Source: Bradyrhizobium sp. URHD0069
GTDB lineage: Bacteria; Pseudomonadota; Alphaproteobacteria; Rhizobiales; Xanthobacteraceae
NCBI RefSeq assembly: GCF_000701345.1
Contig: NZ_JNIJ01000027.1
Span: 1 to 64,000, forward strand
DNA length: 64,000 bases
Reading direction: 5' to 3'
A program made the translations under genes and the position numbers. This document shows, one piece after another, positions 52,591 to 61,889 of this stretch (position 1 is its first letter; every line of letters begins with the position of its first letter). The notes below the pieces were generated by a model, which was given only the letters and a program-made list of their open reading frames with translations, ran no database searches and had not been told where the DNA came from.

Positions 52591-53427
52591 CTAGCCCGGC
52601 GGCGTCGAGTAGTTGGTGAAGTCGATCTTGAACAGGCCGGGATCGACTTTCTTGGAGCTGTCGAGATTATAGATCGCAACCGTGGTGTCATAGCCCTGCG
52701 GATCGGTCACGGTCCACTGCTTGAGCTGTCCGTCCTTGGCGCCGACCATCAGCATCAGGCGGCTGGTGCCGATCAGCGCCTGCTTTTCCTCGATAGTGAT
52801 GCTGATGAAGATGTCGTCGGCCGTCACGTTCACGACATTGGTGTCTTTCAGAAGGTCGATGCGGTCAGACAACAGGTATCGAAGCGGCGTCTGCGACAAC
52901 GGATAGATGTCCTGGGTCGCTAGCTTGCGGTCGCGCACCGCCAGCGACGATCCATCGGCGATAATCGCGATCGGGCTCGGCGCCTCATATTCAAAACGCA
53001 CCTTGCCGGGCTTCTGAATGTAAAATTCGCCCTTGGTCTTGCTGCCGTCAGGTCCGACCTGGACGAAATTTCCGACCAGCGTCTGCAGCGATGACAGATA
53101 GGAGCTCACCTTGGCGGCTTGCGCCCTTTGATTGGCATCGAAGGTCGCAAAAATATTGGCAGGGAGGTTCCGGTGTGGATCGGGAATCACCGGGGTAGGC
53201 GGCGGAGCGGGAGTTGCCCCGGTCGTCATCGGACCTTTCTGCAGGTCGGACGCGCTCAACTGAATGTTGCCGCGAGCCTTCGGTGCGGGTTTTGGGATCG
53301 GAACGTTCTGCGCGGCACTCGGCGTCCCGATGCCGATGATCGATGCGGCGATCAGCGAGGCCAACCCGGTACGCAAGCCCCGGACACCGAGCCGTTCTGC
53401 CATTCCAGGTTTTAGATTTCTATTCAA
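52591..53427 (-). CDS. lolA: LolA family outer-membrane lipoprotein carrier
   Basis: 278 residues from 53427; an ATG at 53403 (MAERLGVRG) would place the signal peptide (LRTGLASLIAASIIGIGTPSAAQ) closer to the start. After a proline-rich linker comes the LolA fold: LSSLQTLVGNFVQVGPDGS, GEFYIQKPGKVRFEYE, LAVRDRKLATQDIYPLSQTPLRYLL. It shuttles lipoproteins across the periplasm. The linker makes it longer than E. coli LolA (about 200). Confidence 0.9.
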   Translation of the reverse strand: MNRNLKPGMAERLGVRGLRTGLASLIAASIIGIGTPSAAQNVPIPKPAPKARGNIQLSASDLQKGPMTTGATPAPPPTPVIPDPHRNLPANIFATFDANQRAQAAKVSSYLSSLQTLVGNFVQVGPDGSKTKGEFYIQKPGKVRFEYEAPSPIAIIADGSSLAVRDRKLATQDIYPLSQTPLRYLLSDRIDLLKDTNVVNVTADDIFISITIEEKQALIGTSRLMLMVGAKDGQLKQWTVTDPQGYDTTVAIYNLDSSKKVDPGLFKIDFTNYSTPPG

Positions 53428-53542
53428 CGCGTCATCCTACCCGGCTTTGGGCCATTTTACCGTGCTTTCGACAAAAGCAGATATGGTTTTTCCGTGAAAA
53501 TATAATGGCTGATGAGGTAACCCTTTGGTCCGATGACGTCTC

Positions 53543-55984
53543 TCAAAAGCGGCTTTCTTCTTCTTCGATCAGAATTTCGCGCTTTCCGGCGTGATTGGCC
53601 TGCCCGACAATGCCCTCGAGTTCCATTCGCTCCATCAGCGAGGCGGCGCGGTTATATCCGATCTGCAGCCGGCGCTGAATGTAGCTGGTGGAGGCCTTGC
53701 GGTCGCGCTTGACGATCGCTACCGCCTGCGAGAATAGGTCGCCGCCACCGTCGGCACCCATGCCGGAGGCATCGAACACCGCGCCATCTTCGTCGGTCGG
53801 CTCTTCCGCGGTGACCGCCTCGAGGTACTCGGGCTGGCCCTGCGATTTGAGATGGCGCACCACCTTCTCGACCTCTTCGTCCGAAACGAAAGGTCCGTGC
53901 ACGCGGCTGATGCGTCCGCCGCCGGCCATATAGAGCATGTCGCCCTGTCCGAGCAGCTGTTCGGCGCCCATCTCGCCCAGGATGGTGCGGCTGTCGATCT
54001 TCGAGGTGACCTGAAACGAGATGCGGGTCGGGAAGTTTGCCTTGATGGTGCCGGTGATGACGTCGACTGAGGGTCGTTGCGTTGCGAGAATCACATGCAG
54101 GCCCGCGGCGCGCGCCATTTGCGCCAGGCGCTGTACCGCGCCTTCGATATCCTTGCCGGCGACCATCATCAGATCGGCCATTTCATCGACGATGATAACG
54201 ATAAAGGGCAGTGGCTCGAGGTCGAGCTTCTCTGCCTCGTAGATCGCCGTGCCGGTTTCCTTGTCGAAGCCGGTATGCACCGTGCGTGTCAGCTCCTCAC
54301 CTTTGCTCCTGGCTTCCACCAGGCGCGCGTTGTAACCATCGATGTTGCGAACGCCGAGCTTGGACATTTTCTTGTAGCGCTCTTCCATCTCGCGCACCGC
54401 CCACTTCAGCGCGACCACGGCCTTCTTCGGGTCGGTCACGACCGGCGTCAGCAGATGCGGAATGCCGTCATAGACGGAGAGTTCGAGCATTTTCGGATCG
54501 ACCATGATCAGGCGGCATTGATCGGGCCGCAGCCGATAGACCAGGCTGAGGATCATGGTGTTGATGGCGACCGATTTGCCGGAGCCGGTGGTGCCGGCGA
54601 TCAACAGATGCGGCATGCGCGCGAGATCGACGATGATGGATTCGCCGCCGATGTTCTTGCCGAGACAAAGCGGAAGCTTCGCGACCGATTCGTTGCCGTC
54701 TTTCACCGACAGCAATTCGCGCAAATAGACCTTTTCGCGATGCGCGTTCGGCAGTTCGATACCGATGGCGTTGCGGCCGGGAACGACGGCGACGCGCGCC
54801 GAGAGCGCGCTCATCGAACGCGCGATGTCGTCGGCGAGCCCGATGACGCGCGATGATTTGATGCCGGGGGCGGGCTCCAGTTCGTACAGCGTCACCACCG
54901 GGCCGGGATTCGCCTTGACGATCTCACCGCGCACGCCGAAATCGCCAAGCACGCCTTCCAGCGCGCGGGAGTTGGAATCCAGTTCCGACTTGCTGAGCGG
55001 TTGGCGATCCGAAGCCCTCGGCGCGGTCAGCACTGAAATCGGCGGCAGGTCGAACTTGCCGGACGATTTGCGCAACGGCGCGCGTGGCTCAGCCTTCTTG
55101 CGCGTGCGGGCGACGGGAATTTCCTCGTCGTCATCTTCCTCATTGTCGAGATCTTCTTCCGCCTGCGGTGCCAGCGACGGCGCCGCGCGGCCGCCAAGAT
55201 CTGGCTCCTGGCGTTCGAACGAAGAGGTTCGTGGCGCCGGCGCGCTCGCCACCAGCCAGCCGTAAGCCAACGTCAGTAATCGCCAGAGCCGCGCCTTCGC
55301 GCTCATCGCGGCATGAAACGCCCAGCCCAGCGAAACCGACCCGCCGTCATCTTCTTCCACGAATGGCCTGTCGTTGTCCTCGACCGGCGCCGGTTCCTCT
55401 TCTTGCGGGCGCGAGCCCATGCCGCTCGCAATCAGGAATGTCGCGATCACAGCGGCGAAAAGGATGATGCCGAGTACTAGGCGATAGATAGTGCCGGGCG
55501 GACCGAACACGACCGCGGGCGCGCGCACCAGCGCATCGCCGACCACGCCGCCAAGCCCGGTAGGCAGCGGCCACGCCCCGCCCCGTGGCCAGCAGCTGGC
55601 AAAACCGGCCGATATCACCGTGCTGAGGATCCAGCACGCGATCCGCAGCGCTTCCCGGTCGAACGTTCGATGGGTCAGCATACGCCAGCCCCAGACCGCG
55701 ACGGGGAGGATCAGCATGATCGAGCCGAGGCCCAGAATCTGCATCAAAAGATCGGCGCCGATCGCGCCGGGATAGCCGAGGATGTTGCGGATCGCACGCG
55801 ACGTCGCGTGGCTGAGGCTCGGATCCTGCACCGACCATGTCATCAGCGCCGCCGCCGCCATGCCGGCCAGGGCGATCAAGCTCAATCCGGCAAGTTCGCT
55901 AAGGCGCCGCGCCAAGGCTTGGCGGATCGACGCCGGCAACTGGCCGACCAGGGGAATGACGCGTTCGATCGCTGGCATGCTCAT
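53543..55984 (-). CDS. ftsK: DNA translocase FtsK
   Basis: 813 residues. N-terminal membrane domain with four helices (ELAGLSLIALAGMAAAALMT through LVLGIILFAAVIATFLIAS), an acidic and proline-rich linker (about 200-340), then the motor: Walker A GTTGSGKSVAINTMI, Walker B PFIVIIVDEMADLMM, and the C-terminal gamma winged helix (RRLQIGYNRAASLMERMELE) that reads polar sequences. It pumps DNA and coordinates chromosome segregation at the septum. Confidence 0.96.
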   Translation of the reverse strand: MSMPAIERVIPLVGQLPASIRQALARRLSELAGLSLIALAGMAAAALMTWSVQDPSLSHATSRAIRNILGYPGAIGADLLMQILGLGSIMLILPVAVWGWRMLTHRTFDREALRIACWILSTVISAGFASCWPRGGAWPLPTGLGGVVGDALVRAPAVVFGPPGTIYRLVLGIILFAAVIATFLIASGMGSRPQEEEPAPVEDNDRPFVEEDDGGSVSLGWAFHAAMSAKARLWRLLTLAYGWLVASAPAPRTSSFERQEPDLGGRAAPSLAPQAEEDLDNEEDDDEEIPVARTRKKAEPRAPLRKSSGKFDLPPISVLTAPRASDRQPLSKSELDSNSRALEGVLGDFGVRGEIVKANPGPVVTLYELEPAPGIKSSRVIGLADDIARSMSALSARVAVVPGRNAIGIELPNAHREKVYLRELLSVKDGNESVAKLPLCLGKNIGGESIIVDLARMPHLLIAGTTGSGKSVAINTMILSLVYRLRPDQCRLIMVDPKMLELSVYDGIPHLLTPVVTDPKKAVVALKWAVREMEERYKKMSKLGVRNIDGYNARLVEARSKGEELTRTVHTGFDKETGTAIYEAEKLDLEPLPFIVIIVDEMADLMMVAGKDIEGAVQRLAQMARAAGLHVILATQRPSVDVITGTIKANFPTRISFQVTSKIDSRTILGEMGAEQLLGQGDMLYMAGGGRISRVHGPFVSDEEVEKVVRHLKSQGQPEYLEAVTAEEPTDEDGAVFDASGMGADGGGDLFSQAVAIVKRDRKASTSYIQRRLQIGYNRAASLMERMELEGIVGQANHAGKREILIEEEESRF

Positions 55985-55996
55985 GGGGCCCTGCGA

Positions 55997-57211
55997 TTAA
56001 TCGAGAATTTCGACCAGCCGGTGCAATGCCTCGGCTGTTGTTTCACTGTCTTGCACCAGCGCCAGGCGAATGTAGCCGGCGCCGGGATTGCTGCCGTCGG
56101 GTTGCTGGCGCGCCAGATAGCTTCCGGGCACCACGCGCACGCCGCCGTCCTTGTAGAGCTTTATCGTCGCCGCTTCGTCGCCGCCGCGGGCCGACACATC
56201 GAGCCAGACGCAGAAGCCGCCGGCGGGTCGGCGATAGCCGTAGCGACTGCCAAGAATCTGATCGGCGAGATCGAACTTGATCCGGTAGAGCCGGCGATTT
56301 TCCTCGACATGCGCTTCGTCGCTGTAGGCCGCGATCGCGACATGCTGCAGCGGCACCGGCACCTGCGGCGCGGCGACATTGCGCAGCTCGTGAAACACGC
56401 CGAGGAATTTCTTGTCGCCGGCGGCAAAGCCGACCCGCATGCCCGGCAGGTTCGAGCGCTTCGACAGCGACTGGAACGCAATGACATTGGTAAAGTCAGG
56501 ACCGGCACACTCCAGCATGCTGCCGGGCGCGGTTTGCGTATAAATCTCCGAATAGCACTCATCGCTCAGGATCATGAAGCCGAAACGATCAGCGAGCTTC
56601 TTCAGGCGGCTGAAATATTCGCGCGATGCCACGGCTCCCTGCGGATTGGCCGGCGAGGCGATGTAGATCGCAACCGCTCTCGCCAGCGTGGCGTCGTCGA
56701 GCGCGTCGAGGTCCGGCAAGAATCCGTTGGCGAGTGTAGTCGGCAGATAGACCGCCTCGCAGTCCGCGGCGCGCGCGCCGGCGCCATAAGCCGGATAGAA
56801 CGGATTGGGCATCAGGATGGCGGGTTTACCCCTGCGCCCGCCGACATAGCGGGCGGCGGTCAGGGCTGCGAAGAACAGGCCCTCGCGGCTGCCGTTCAGC
56901 ACCAGAATTTCGCTCTCGGGGTCGATTCCCCGCGGCAGCTCGAACCGCGTGGATAGCCAGTTCGCGGCCGCGCGGCGGAACGGCTCGATGCCCTTGGCGA
57001 TGGGATAGCGGCCGAAATCGGCGGTGTGCTTGGCCAGCACCGGCCCGACAAAGCTCGGCACAGGATGCTGCGGCTCGCCCAACGATAGCGCAATCAATGG
57101 CTTAGCCGGCTGGTAGGGGGCCAATAGCTCGGTCAGCCGCGCGAATGGCGAGCGCTCGCTTTCCAGACTGCCGGCGCCCTGCGGCGCGCGGGATGGGGCG
57201 GTGATTGCCAT
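55997..57211 (-). CDS. Class I/II PLP-dependent aminotransferase
   Basis: 404 residues. Fold type I features: IALSLGEPQHPVPSF, NGSREGLFFAALTAARY, IYIASPANPQGAV, ILSDECYSEIY, and the Schiff-base lysine in QSLSKRSNLPGMRVGF; final arginine region GYIRLALVQ. The closest subfamily by feel is the DapC/succinyldiaminopimelate type, but I would not assign a substrate. It lies 12 nt upstream of ftsK on the same strand. Confidence 0.88.
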   Translation of the reverse strand: MAITAPSRAPQGAGSLESERSPFARLTELLAPYQPAKPLIALSLGEPQHPVPSFVGPVLAKHTADFGRYPIAKGIEPFRRAAANWLSTRFELPRGIDPESEILVLNGSREGLFFAALTAARYVGGRRGKPAILMPNPFYPAYGAGARAADCEAVYLPTTLANGFLPDLDALDDATLARAVAIYIASPANPQGAVASREYFSRLKKLADRFGFMILSDECYSEIYTQTAPGSMLECAGPDFTNVIAFQSLSKRSNLPGMRVGFAAGDKKFLGVFHELRNVAAPQVPVPLQHVAIAAYSDEAHVEENRRLYRIKFDLADQILGSRYGYRRPAGGFCVWLDVSARGGDEAATIKLYKDGGVRVVPGSYLARQQPDGSNPGAGYIRLALVQDSETTAEALHRLVEILD

Positions 57212-57389
57212 ACTTTAAAGCGCCAGCACTCTTCGGGGCAGCCGATCGCAGGTCGAGACCGGCCGGAAACGGATCAAACCACCATAGATACGGCGAGGTT
57301 AAGACGCGATTAACCATCGACAAGCGGGGACCTCCAGACCCCCAAATTCCCACGAAAACAAGACGATGCCTGTTTCAGGCCGCCCGCCC

Positions 57390-57424
57390 AAAAAGAAAGA
57401 GGCTCCAACTTGCGCTGGAGCCCC
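57390..57424 (-). terminator. Intrinsic terminator after amtB copy 1
   Basis: On the minus strand: stem GGCTCCA / TGGAGCC (57422-57416 and 57407-57401) with an 8-nt loop, then a T-rich run (TCTTTCTTTTT). Located about 80 nt past the amtB stop. A second GC-rich inverted pair (gggcgcg/cgcgccc) lies at 57468-57493. Confidence 0.75.
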
Positions 57425-57502
57425 TCAACGGTCGGGGCACGCCGGTATGTGCCCAAACCGTAGTTCTGGGCGCGACCTCCCGAGACCGCGCCCCGGGAGA
57501 AC

Positions 57503-58945
57503 TCACATGTTGTAAGCGCGCTCCGTGTGCTCGGTGATGTCGAGGCCTTCGCGCTCCACCTCAACGGTGACACGCAGGCCGACGATGACGTCGACTACCT
57601 TGTAGAGGATCGCCGAACCGATGCCCGACCACACCAGCGTGGTGCAGACGCCCCAGATTTGCGCGGTCATCTGCGCCGCGAAATCGTAGTCGGCGATCTT
57701 GCCGGCGGTGTAGTCCATGATGCCGGTACCGCCGAGCGCCGGATTCACCAGGATGCCGGTGCCGATCGCGCCGACGATGCCGCCGATGCAGTGGACACCG
57801 AACACGTCGAGCGAGTCGTCATAGCCGAGCGCGTTCTTGATGACGGTGCAGAAGAACAGGCAGACCACGCCGACCACGAGACCGAGCACGATCGCGCCCA
57901 TCGGACCGGAGAAACCGGCCGCGGGCGTAACCGCGACAAGTCCCGCCACCGCGCCCGAAATTGCGCCGAGCACCGAGGGATGCCCCTTGATGATCCACTC
58001 CGCGAACATCCACGACAGCGCCGCCGCCGCAGTCGCGACAAAGGAGTTGGTCATGGCGAGCGCGGCGCCGCCGCTGGCTTCGAGGTTCGATCCGGCGTTG
58101 AAGCCGAACCAGCCGACCCAGAGCAGCGAGGCGCCGATCATGGACATGGTCAGCGAATGCGGAGCCATCAGGTCTTTGCGGTAACCGGTGCGCTTGCCGA
58201 TCAGGAGCGCGCCGACGAGACCGGCGATGCCGGCGTTGATGTGCACCACGGTGCCGCCTGCGAAGTCGATCGCACCCTTCTTGAATATCCAGCCGGCGTC
58301 GGCGTTGATTTCATCGAGTTTGGCCTGCGCCGCAGTCTTCGCCGCCGCATCACCCGCTGCCGCAAGAGCCTTGACCGCATCCGAGATCGCGTCCGGTCCA
58401 GGCCAGTACCAGACCATGTGCGCGATCGGGAAATAGATCAACGTGACCCAGAGCGGGATGAACAGCGCGATCGCCGAAAACTTCATGCGTTCGGCGAAGG
58501 CGCCGACGATGAGGGCGGGAGTAATCGCCGCGAAGGTCATCTGGAAGCAGACGTATACGAGTTCCGAGATGTTGGCGTCGACGCTGAACGTTGCGGCCTT
58601 GGAGTCAGGCGTGACGCCCATCAGGAAGGCCTTCGAGAAGCCGCCGATGAAGTCGGAGCCGCCGGTGAAGGCGAGGCTGTAGCCGTACAGCGTCCAGATG
58701 ATGGTGACGATGCACACGGTGTAGAATACCTGCATCAGCACCGAGAGCATGTTCTTGGAACGGACGAGACCACCGTAGAACAGGGCGAGTCCCGGGATCG
58801 TCATCAACAGCACCAGCACCGTCGAGGTCAGCATCCAGGCATTGTCGCCCTTGTTGACGGTTGGCTCTGCATAGGCAGCGGTCGCGGCGAACAGGCCGAC
58901 TACGAGGGCTGCCAATCCCGCGCTATAGGGACGTTTGAACGTCAT
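57503..58945 (-). CDS. amtB: Ammonium transporter AmtB, copy 1
   Basis: 480 residues. Signal peptide (LAALVVGLFAATAAYAEP), then 11 membrane helices; DNAWMLTSTVLVLLMTIPGLALFYGG, the AFAERMKF segment, DFAGGTVVHINAGIAGLVGALL with a pore His, and GVHCIGGIVGAIGTG with the twin-His partner. Compared with copy 2 it carries an Ala-rich insertion of about 45 residues before the IDFAGG helix. It is downstream of glnK copy 1 by 36 nt. Confidence 0.95.
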   Translation of the reverse strand: MTFKRPYSAGLAALVVGLFAATAAYAEPTVNKGDNAWMLTSTVLVLLMTIPGLALFYGGLVRSKNMLSVLMQVFYTVCIVTIIWTLYGYSLAFTGGSDFIGGFSKAFLMGVTPDSKAATFSVDANISELVYVCFQMTFAAITPALIVGAFAERMKFSAIALFIPLWVTLIYFPIAHMVWYWPGPDAISDAVKALAAAGDAAAKTAAQAKLDEINADAGWIFKKGAIDFAGGTVVHINAGIAGLVGALLIGKRTGYRKDLMAPHSLTMSMIGASLLWVGWFGFNAGSNLEASGGAALAMTNSFVATAAAALSWMFAEWIIKGHPSVLGAISGAVAGLVAVTPAAGFSGPMGAIVLGLVVGVVCLFFCTVIKNALGYDDSLDVFGVHCIGGIVGAIGTGILVNPALGGTGIMDYTAGKIADYDFAAQMTAQIWGVCTTLVWSGIGSAILYKVVDVIVGLRVTVEVEREGLDITEHTERAYNM

Positions 58946-58981
58946 TTGTTTTCTCCTGATTAAATAAGGTTGAGCGCGAAA

Positions 58982-59320
58982 TCAGAGTGCTGCGGCATCT
59001 TCCTCTCCCGTGCGGATGCGGACCGCATGGTCGAGGTTGATGACGAAGATCTTGCCGTCGCCGATCTGTCCGGTTTTTGCAGCTGACGTGATGGCGTCGA
59101 TCGTCTTGTCGACCTGGTCCGAGGCGATCGCGACCTCGATCTTGATCTTGGGCAGGAAGCTCACCGCGTATTCAGCACCGCGATAAATTTCCGTATGGCC
59201 CTTCTGCCGGCCATATCCCTTGACTTCCGTCACCGTGAGACCGTGAACGCCAATGGCGGTCAGGGCGTCACGGACTTCTTCGAGCTTGAATGGCTTGATG
59301 ATCGCCATAACAATTTTCAT
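58982..59320 (-). CDS. glnK: PII nitrogen-regulatory protein GlnK, copy 1
   Basis: 112 residues, full length. The T-loop holds the uridylylation site Tyr51 in GHTEIYRGAEY; KVTIDAI-type C-terminus VDKTIDAITSAAKTGQIGDGKIFV. GlnK trimers block AmtB when nitrogen is plentiful and sense 2-oxoglutarate, ATP and ADP. First gene of the glnK-amtB pair. Confidence 0.96.
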   Translation of the reverse strand: MKIVMAIIKPFKLEEVRDALTAIGVHGLTVTEVKGYGRQKGHTEIYRGAEYAVSFLPKIKIEVAIASDQVDKTIDAITSAAKTGQIGDGKIFVINLDHAVRIRTGEEDAAAL

Positions 59321-59625
59321 GGGTCTTATCCCCGCTTGGGCCCGGTCCAGACGCGACCGAGCGTTCTCGACTGAGGTTCACCACGCGGAGAAGTTCGCTA
59401 CGCGGGCACAGCCAGCACCCTTAGAATCAAATGCCGTGCCAGATGCTGCGTATTGCCTAACCGACTATGAACGCAGACCTTTTCGAGCTTTGGCGGTATC
59501 TGTCCGATATGCGGTATTCAGCCGCGCCCAAAGCCTAGTCACTGCTGCCTAAAACAGAGGCGTGACAGGCTCCCGACACAATCCTGCTCACGGGGCGGGC
59601 AGGAAAACGGTATTTGGATGAGGCC
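59321..59625. other. Gap upstream of glnK copy 1
   Basis: 305 nt between amtB copy 2 and glnK copy 1. No gene. It contains the sigma54-like element at 59426-59441 and the region into which the amtB copy 2 transcript ends; no clear terminator was found. Confidence 0.5.
59426..59441 (-). promoter_or_regulatory. Possible sigma54 promoter of glnK-amtB copy 1
   Basis: On the minus strand TGGCACG, 4 nt, TTGAT. The -24 block is perfect and the spacing is right, but the -12 dinucleotide is GA rather than GC. It lies about 105 nt upstream of glnK, a sensible distance for a nitrogen-controlled gene. Confidence 0.35.
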
Positions 59626-60933
59626 CTACTGCAAAGCCTCGCCATGCTGCGAAATATCGAGGCCTTCCAGTTCCTGCTCCTTGGATACCCGCAGCGGAAC
59701 GAAGGCGCTGACGAGCTTCAGCAGCGCATAGGTCACGCCGCCGGACCACGCCAGCGTGACCACGACGCCGTAGAGCTGGATCAGCAGCAGCTGCGGATTG
59801 CCTTCGATCAGGCCGGAGGTCCCGCCGATCGAGGCGGTCGCAAACACGCCGGCCAGCAGCATGCCGGTCATTCCGCCGATGCCGTGAACCCCGAACACGT
59901 CGAGGGAATCGTCGTAGTTGAAGCGGTGCTTCAGCGAGGTGCAGGCCCAGAAGCACACCAGGCCGGCGATCATGCCGATGACGATGCCGTGCCACGGCCC
60001 GACGAATCCGCTCGCCGGCGTAATCGTTCCAAGACCCGCGACCGCACCTGAAATCATGCCGAGCACCGACGGCTTACGCCGGGTTGTCCATTCGAGCGCG
60101 CCCCAGGTCAGCGCGCCGGCACAGGCTGCGAGATGGGTTGCGATGATCGCCATCACCGCGCGCGAATTCGCACCCAAAGCCGATCCGCCGTTGAAGCCGA
60201 ACCAGCCGACCCACAATAGTCCGGTGCCCATCACCGCGAGCGACAGATCGAACGGCGCCAGATTGTCAGTGCCATAGCCTTGGCGCCGGCCCATCACTTT
60301 CGCTGCAACCAGGCCGCCGATCCCGGCGCTGAGATGAACGACAAGGCCGCCCGCAAAATCCAGCACACCCGCGCTGCCGAGAAAGCCGCCGCCCCAAACC
60401 CAATGTGCGAGCGGAACGTAGACGATCATGAACCAGCCGACGGAAAACAGCAGATAGGCTGAGAACCGCATCCGGTCGGCGACGGAGCCCGCCACCAGCG
60501 CCACCGTGATGATCGCAAACGTCATCTGGTAAAGCATGAACAAGCTTTCCGGAATCGATTTCGCCGCGGGATGGACGCTGTCCATGGTCATGCCGGCCAG
60601 AAACCAGCGGTCGAGCGTGCCGAGCCAGGGACCGTCGCCGACGAACACCAGCGAATAGCCGAACGCCACCCAGAGAATCGAAATGATGGCCACGGCTGCA
60701 AGGCTTTGCGCCATCGTCGCCAGCACGTTCTTCTTGCGCACCATGCCGGAATAGAACAGCGCCAAGCCCGGTATCGTCATCATCAGCACCAGCGCTGTGG
60801 CGACGATCATCCACGCGGTGTCGGCGGCGCTGATGGCAGAGGTTTCGGCAACCGCCGGTGTCGAAAAAGAGAAGACCGCCCCAAGACCAAATAGCGCAGC
60901 CAAGCTTGCTGCACGATACGATAGTGCCCCCAT
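59626..60933 (-). CDS. amtB: Ammonium transporter AmtB, copy 2
   Basis: 435 residues. Signal peptide (LAALFGLGAVFSFSTPAVAE), 11 membrane helices, DTAWMIVATALVLMMTIPGL, VLDFAGGLVVHLSAGIGGLVA and GVHGIGGMTGMLLAG with the pore histidines. Shorter than copy 1 because the Ala-rich insertion is absent. It follows glnK copy 2 by 71 nt. Confidence 0.95.
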   Translation of the reverse strand: MGALSYRAASLAALFGLGAVFSFSTPAVAETSAISAADTAWMIVATALVLMMTIPGLALFYSGMVRKKNVLATMAQSLAAVAIISILWVAFGYSLVFVGDGPWLGTLDRWFLAGMTMDSVHPAAKSIPESLFMLYQMTFAIITVALVAGSVADRMRFSAYLLFSVGWFMIVYVPLAHWVWGGGFLGSAGVLDFAGGLVVHLSAGIGGLVAAKVMGRRQGYGTDNLAPFDLSLAVMGTGLLWVGWFGFNGGSALGANSRAVMAIIATHLAACAGALTWGALEWTTRRKPSVLGMISGAVAGLGTITPASGFVGPWHGIVIGMIAGLVCFWACTSLKHRFNYDDSLDVFGVHGIGGMTGMLLAGVFATASIGGTSGLIEGNPQLLLIQLYGVVVTLAWSGGVTYALLKLVSAFVPLRVSKEQELEGLDISQHGEALQ

Positions 60934-61004
60934 GGTATTCCCCCGCCCTGTGATGACTTTGTTGATCGCACGCCCCGCATCGTCATCGGATGCGAGTGAA
61001 GAAT

Positions 61005-61343
61005 TCAGAGCGCGTCGCTGTCGGTCTCGCCGGTCCGGATCCGCAACGCGTGATCGATCGGCGTCACGAATATCTTGCCGTCGCCGATCTGACCGGTGCG
61101 CGCGCTGGAAGTAATGACGCCAACGGCCTTGTCGGCGAGATCGGACGCGACTGCGATTTCGATCCTAAGCTTCGGCAGAAAATTCACGACATATTCGGCA
61201 CCGCGATAGATTTCTGTGTGGCCTTTCTGGCGGCCATAGCCTTTGACCTCGGTCACCGTCATGCCGTGGACGCCGATGGCGGTGAGCGCCTGCCGGACTT
61301 CGTCGAGCTTGAATGGTTTGATAATGGCAACAACGAGCTTCAT
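61005..61343 (-). CDS. glnK: PII nitrogen-regulatory protein GlnK, copy 2
   Basis: 112 residues. Tyr51 is present in GHTEIYRGAEY, with the same length and frame of motifs as copy 1 (about three quarters identical by eye). It heads the upstream glnK-amtB pair. A perfect-arm palindrome lies about 75-95 nt upstream (61416-61436). Confidence 0.96.
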   Translation of the reverse strand: MKLVVAIIKPFKLDEVRQALTAIGVHGMTVTEVKGYGRQKGHTEIYRGAEYVVNFLPKLRIEIAVASDLADKAVGVITSSARTGQIGDGKIFVTPIDHALRIRTGETDSDAL

Positions 61344-61415
61344 GGTCAGGCCTTCATTTCCAGGATTCCAGAGGTCGGTCGCGCCCCGATTTGCGGCCAG
61401 GCAAGTCTGGCAGCT

Positions 61416-61436
61416 TTTTGTGCAGATGGCACAAAA
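61416..61436. promoter_or_regulatory. Palindrome upstream of glnK copy 2
   Basis: Arms TTTTGTGC and GCACAAAA around AGATG. The half-sites run GTGC...GCAC, which is the reverse of the NtrC consensus (GCAC...GTGC), so I do not call it an NtrC site. It could bind another dimeric regulator or form a hairpin. Confidence 0.45.
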
Positions 61437-61614
61437 TGTTGCAACTTAAAACGAAAAACAATTGCGGCGCTTTCCGCCCGCTGGCTAGGCTCGGCGTACG
61501 GAGCAGGAACTATCCGAAAAAACTCGATTTCATCGCCAGCGGTCCTGCAGCCCGCCGTCTGCCACAGCGTTTTGGGGGATAAAAAAGGCCGGCCGATCGC
61601 GGTTTTTTGCATCT

Positions 61615-61866
61615 CAGGGACAACAGCAGGGGCCTGAACCGGAGGCAAAGCTGCGCGGGGTCATCGCAGGCGGACGGTGACGGCGGAGACGCTGGTCTGG
61701 ACCGAGGGCTTGGCAGGCTGGCAAAAGGCGAGAGATATTCCGGGCCTGCTCTATCTTGGGGCGGACGGTGGTTTACGTTTTGGCCATGGCGTTGATCGTT
61801 CCCATTTCGTGGGCGATGGGATGGTACGCCCCCTGGTACGTCTCGCGGTTTGCGCTTGTTGAAAGA
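61615..61866 (+). pseudogene. Decayed GYF_2-domain membrane protein gene
   Basis: Pieces of one protein appear in three frames in order. QQQGPEPEAKLRGVIAGGR at 61624-61677 ends in a stop. VTAETLVWTEGLAGWQKARD from 61677 is a typical GYF_2/DUF4339 core. A hydrophobic stretch (VVYVLAMALIVPISWAMGW) from about 61765 in a third frame would be the membrane helix. No start region is visible. At least two frameshifts mean it cannot make a full protein. Confidence 0.7.
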
Positions 61867-61889
61867 ACCGCCTGGAGCGGCGACCGATT

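Noticed and set aside
61418..61434. NtrC-binding site upstream of glnK copy 2
   Set aside because: The half-sites are in the opposite polarity (GTGC...GCAC) to the NtrC consensus.
61428..61445. TGGCAC...TTGCA on the plus strand as a sigma54 promoter
   Set aside because: The GG to GC spacing is 11 instead of 10, and downstream lies only a decayed gene.
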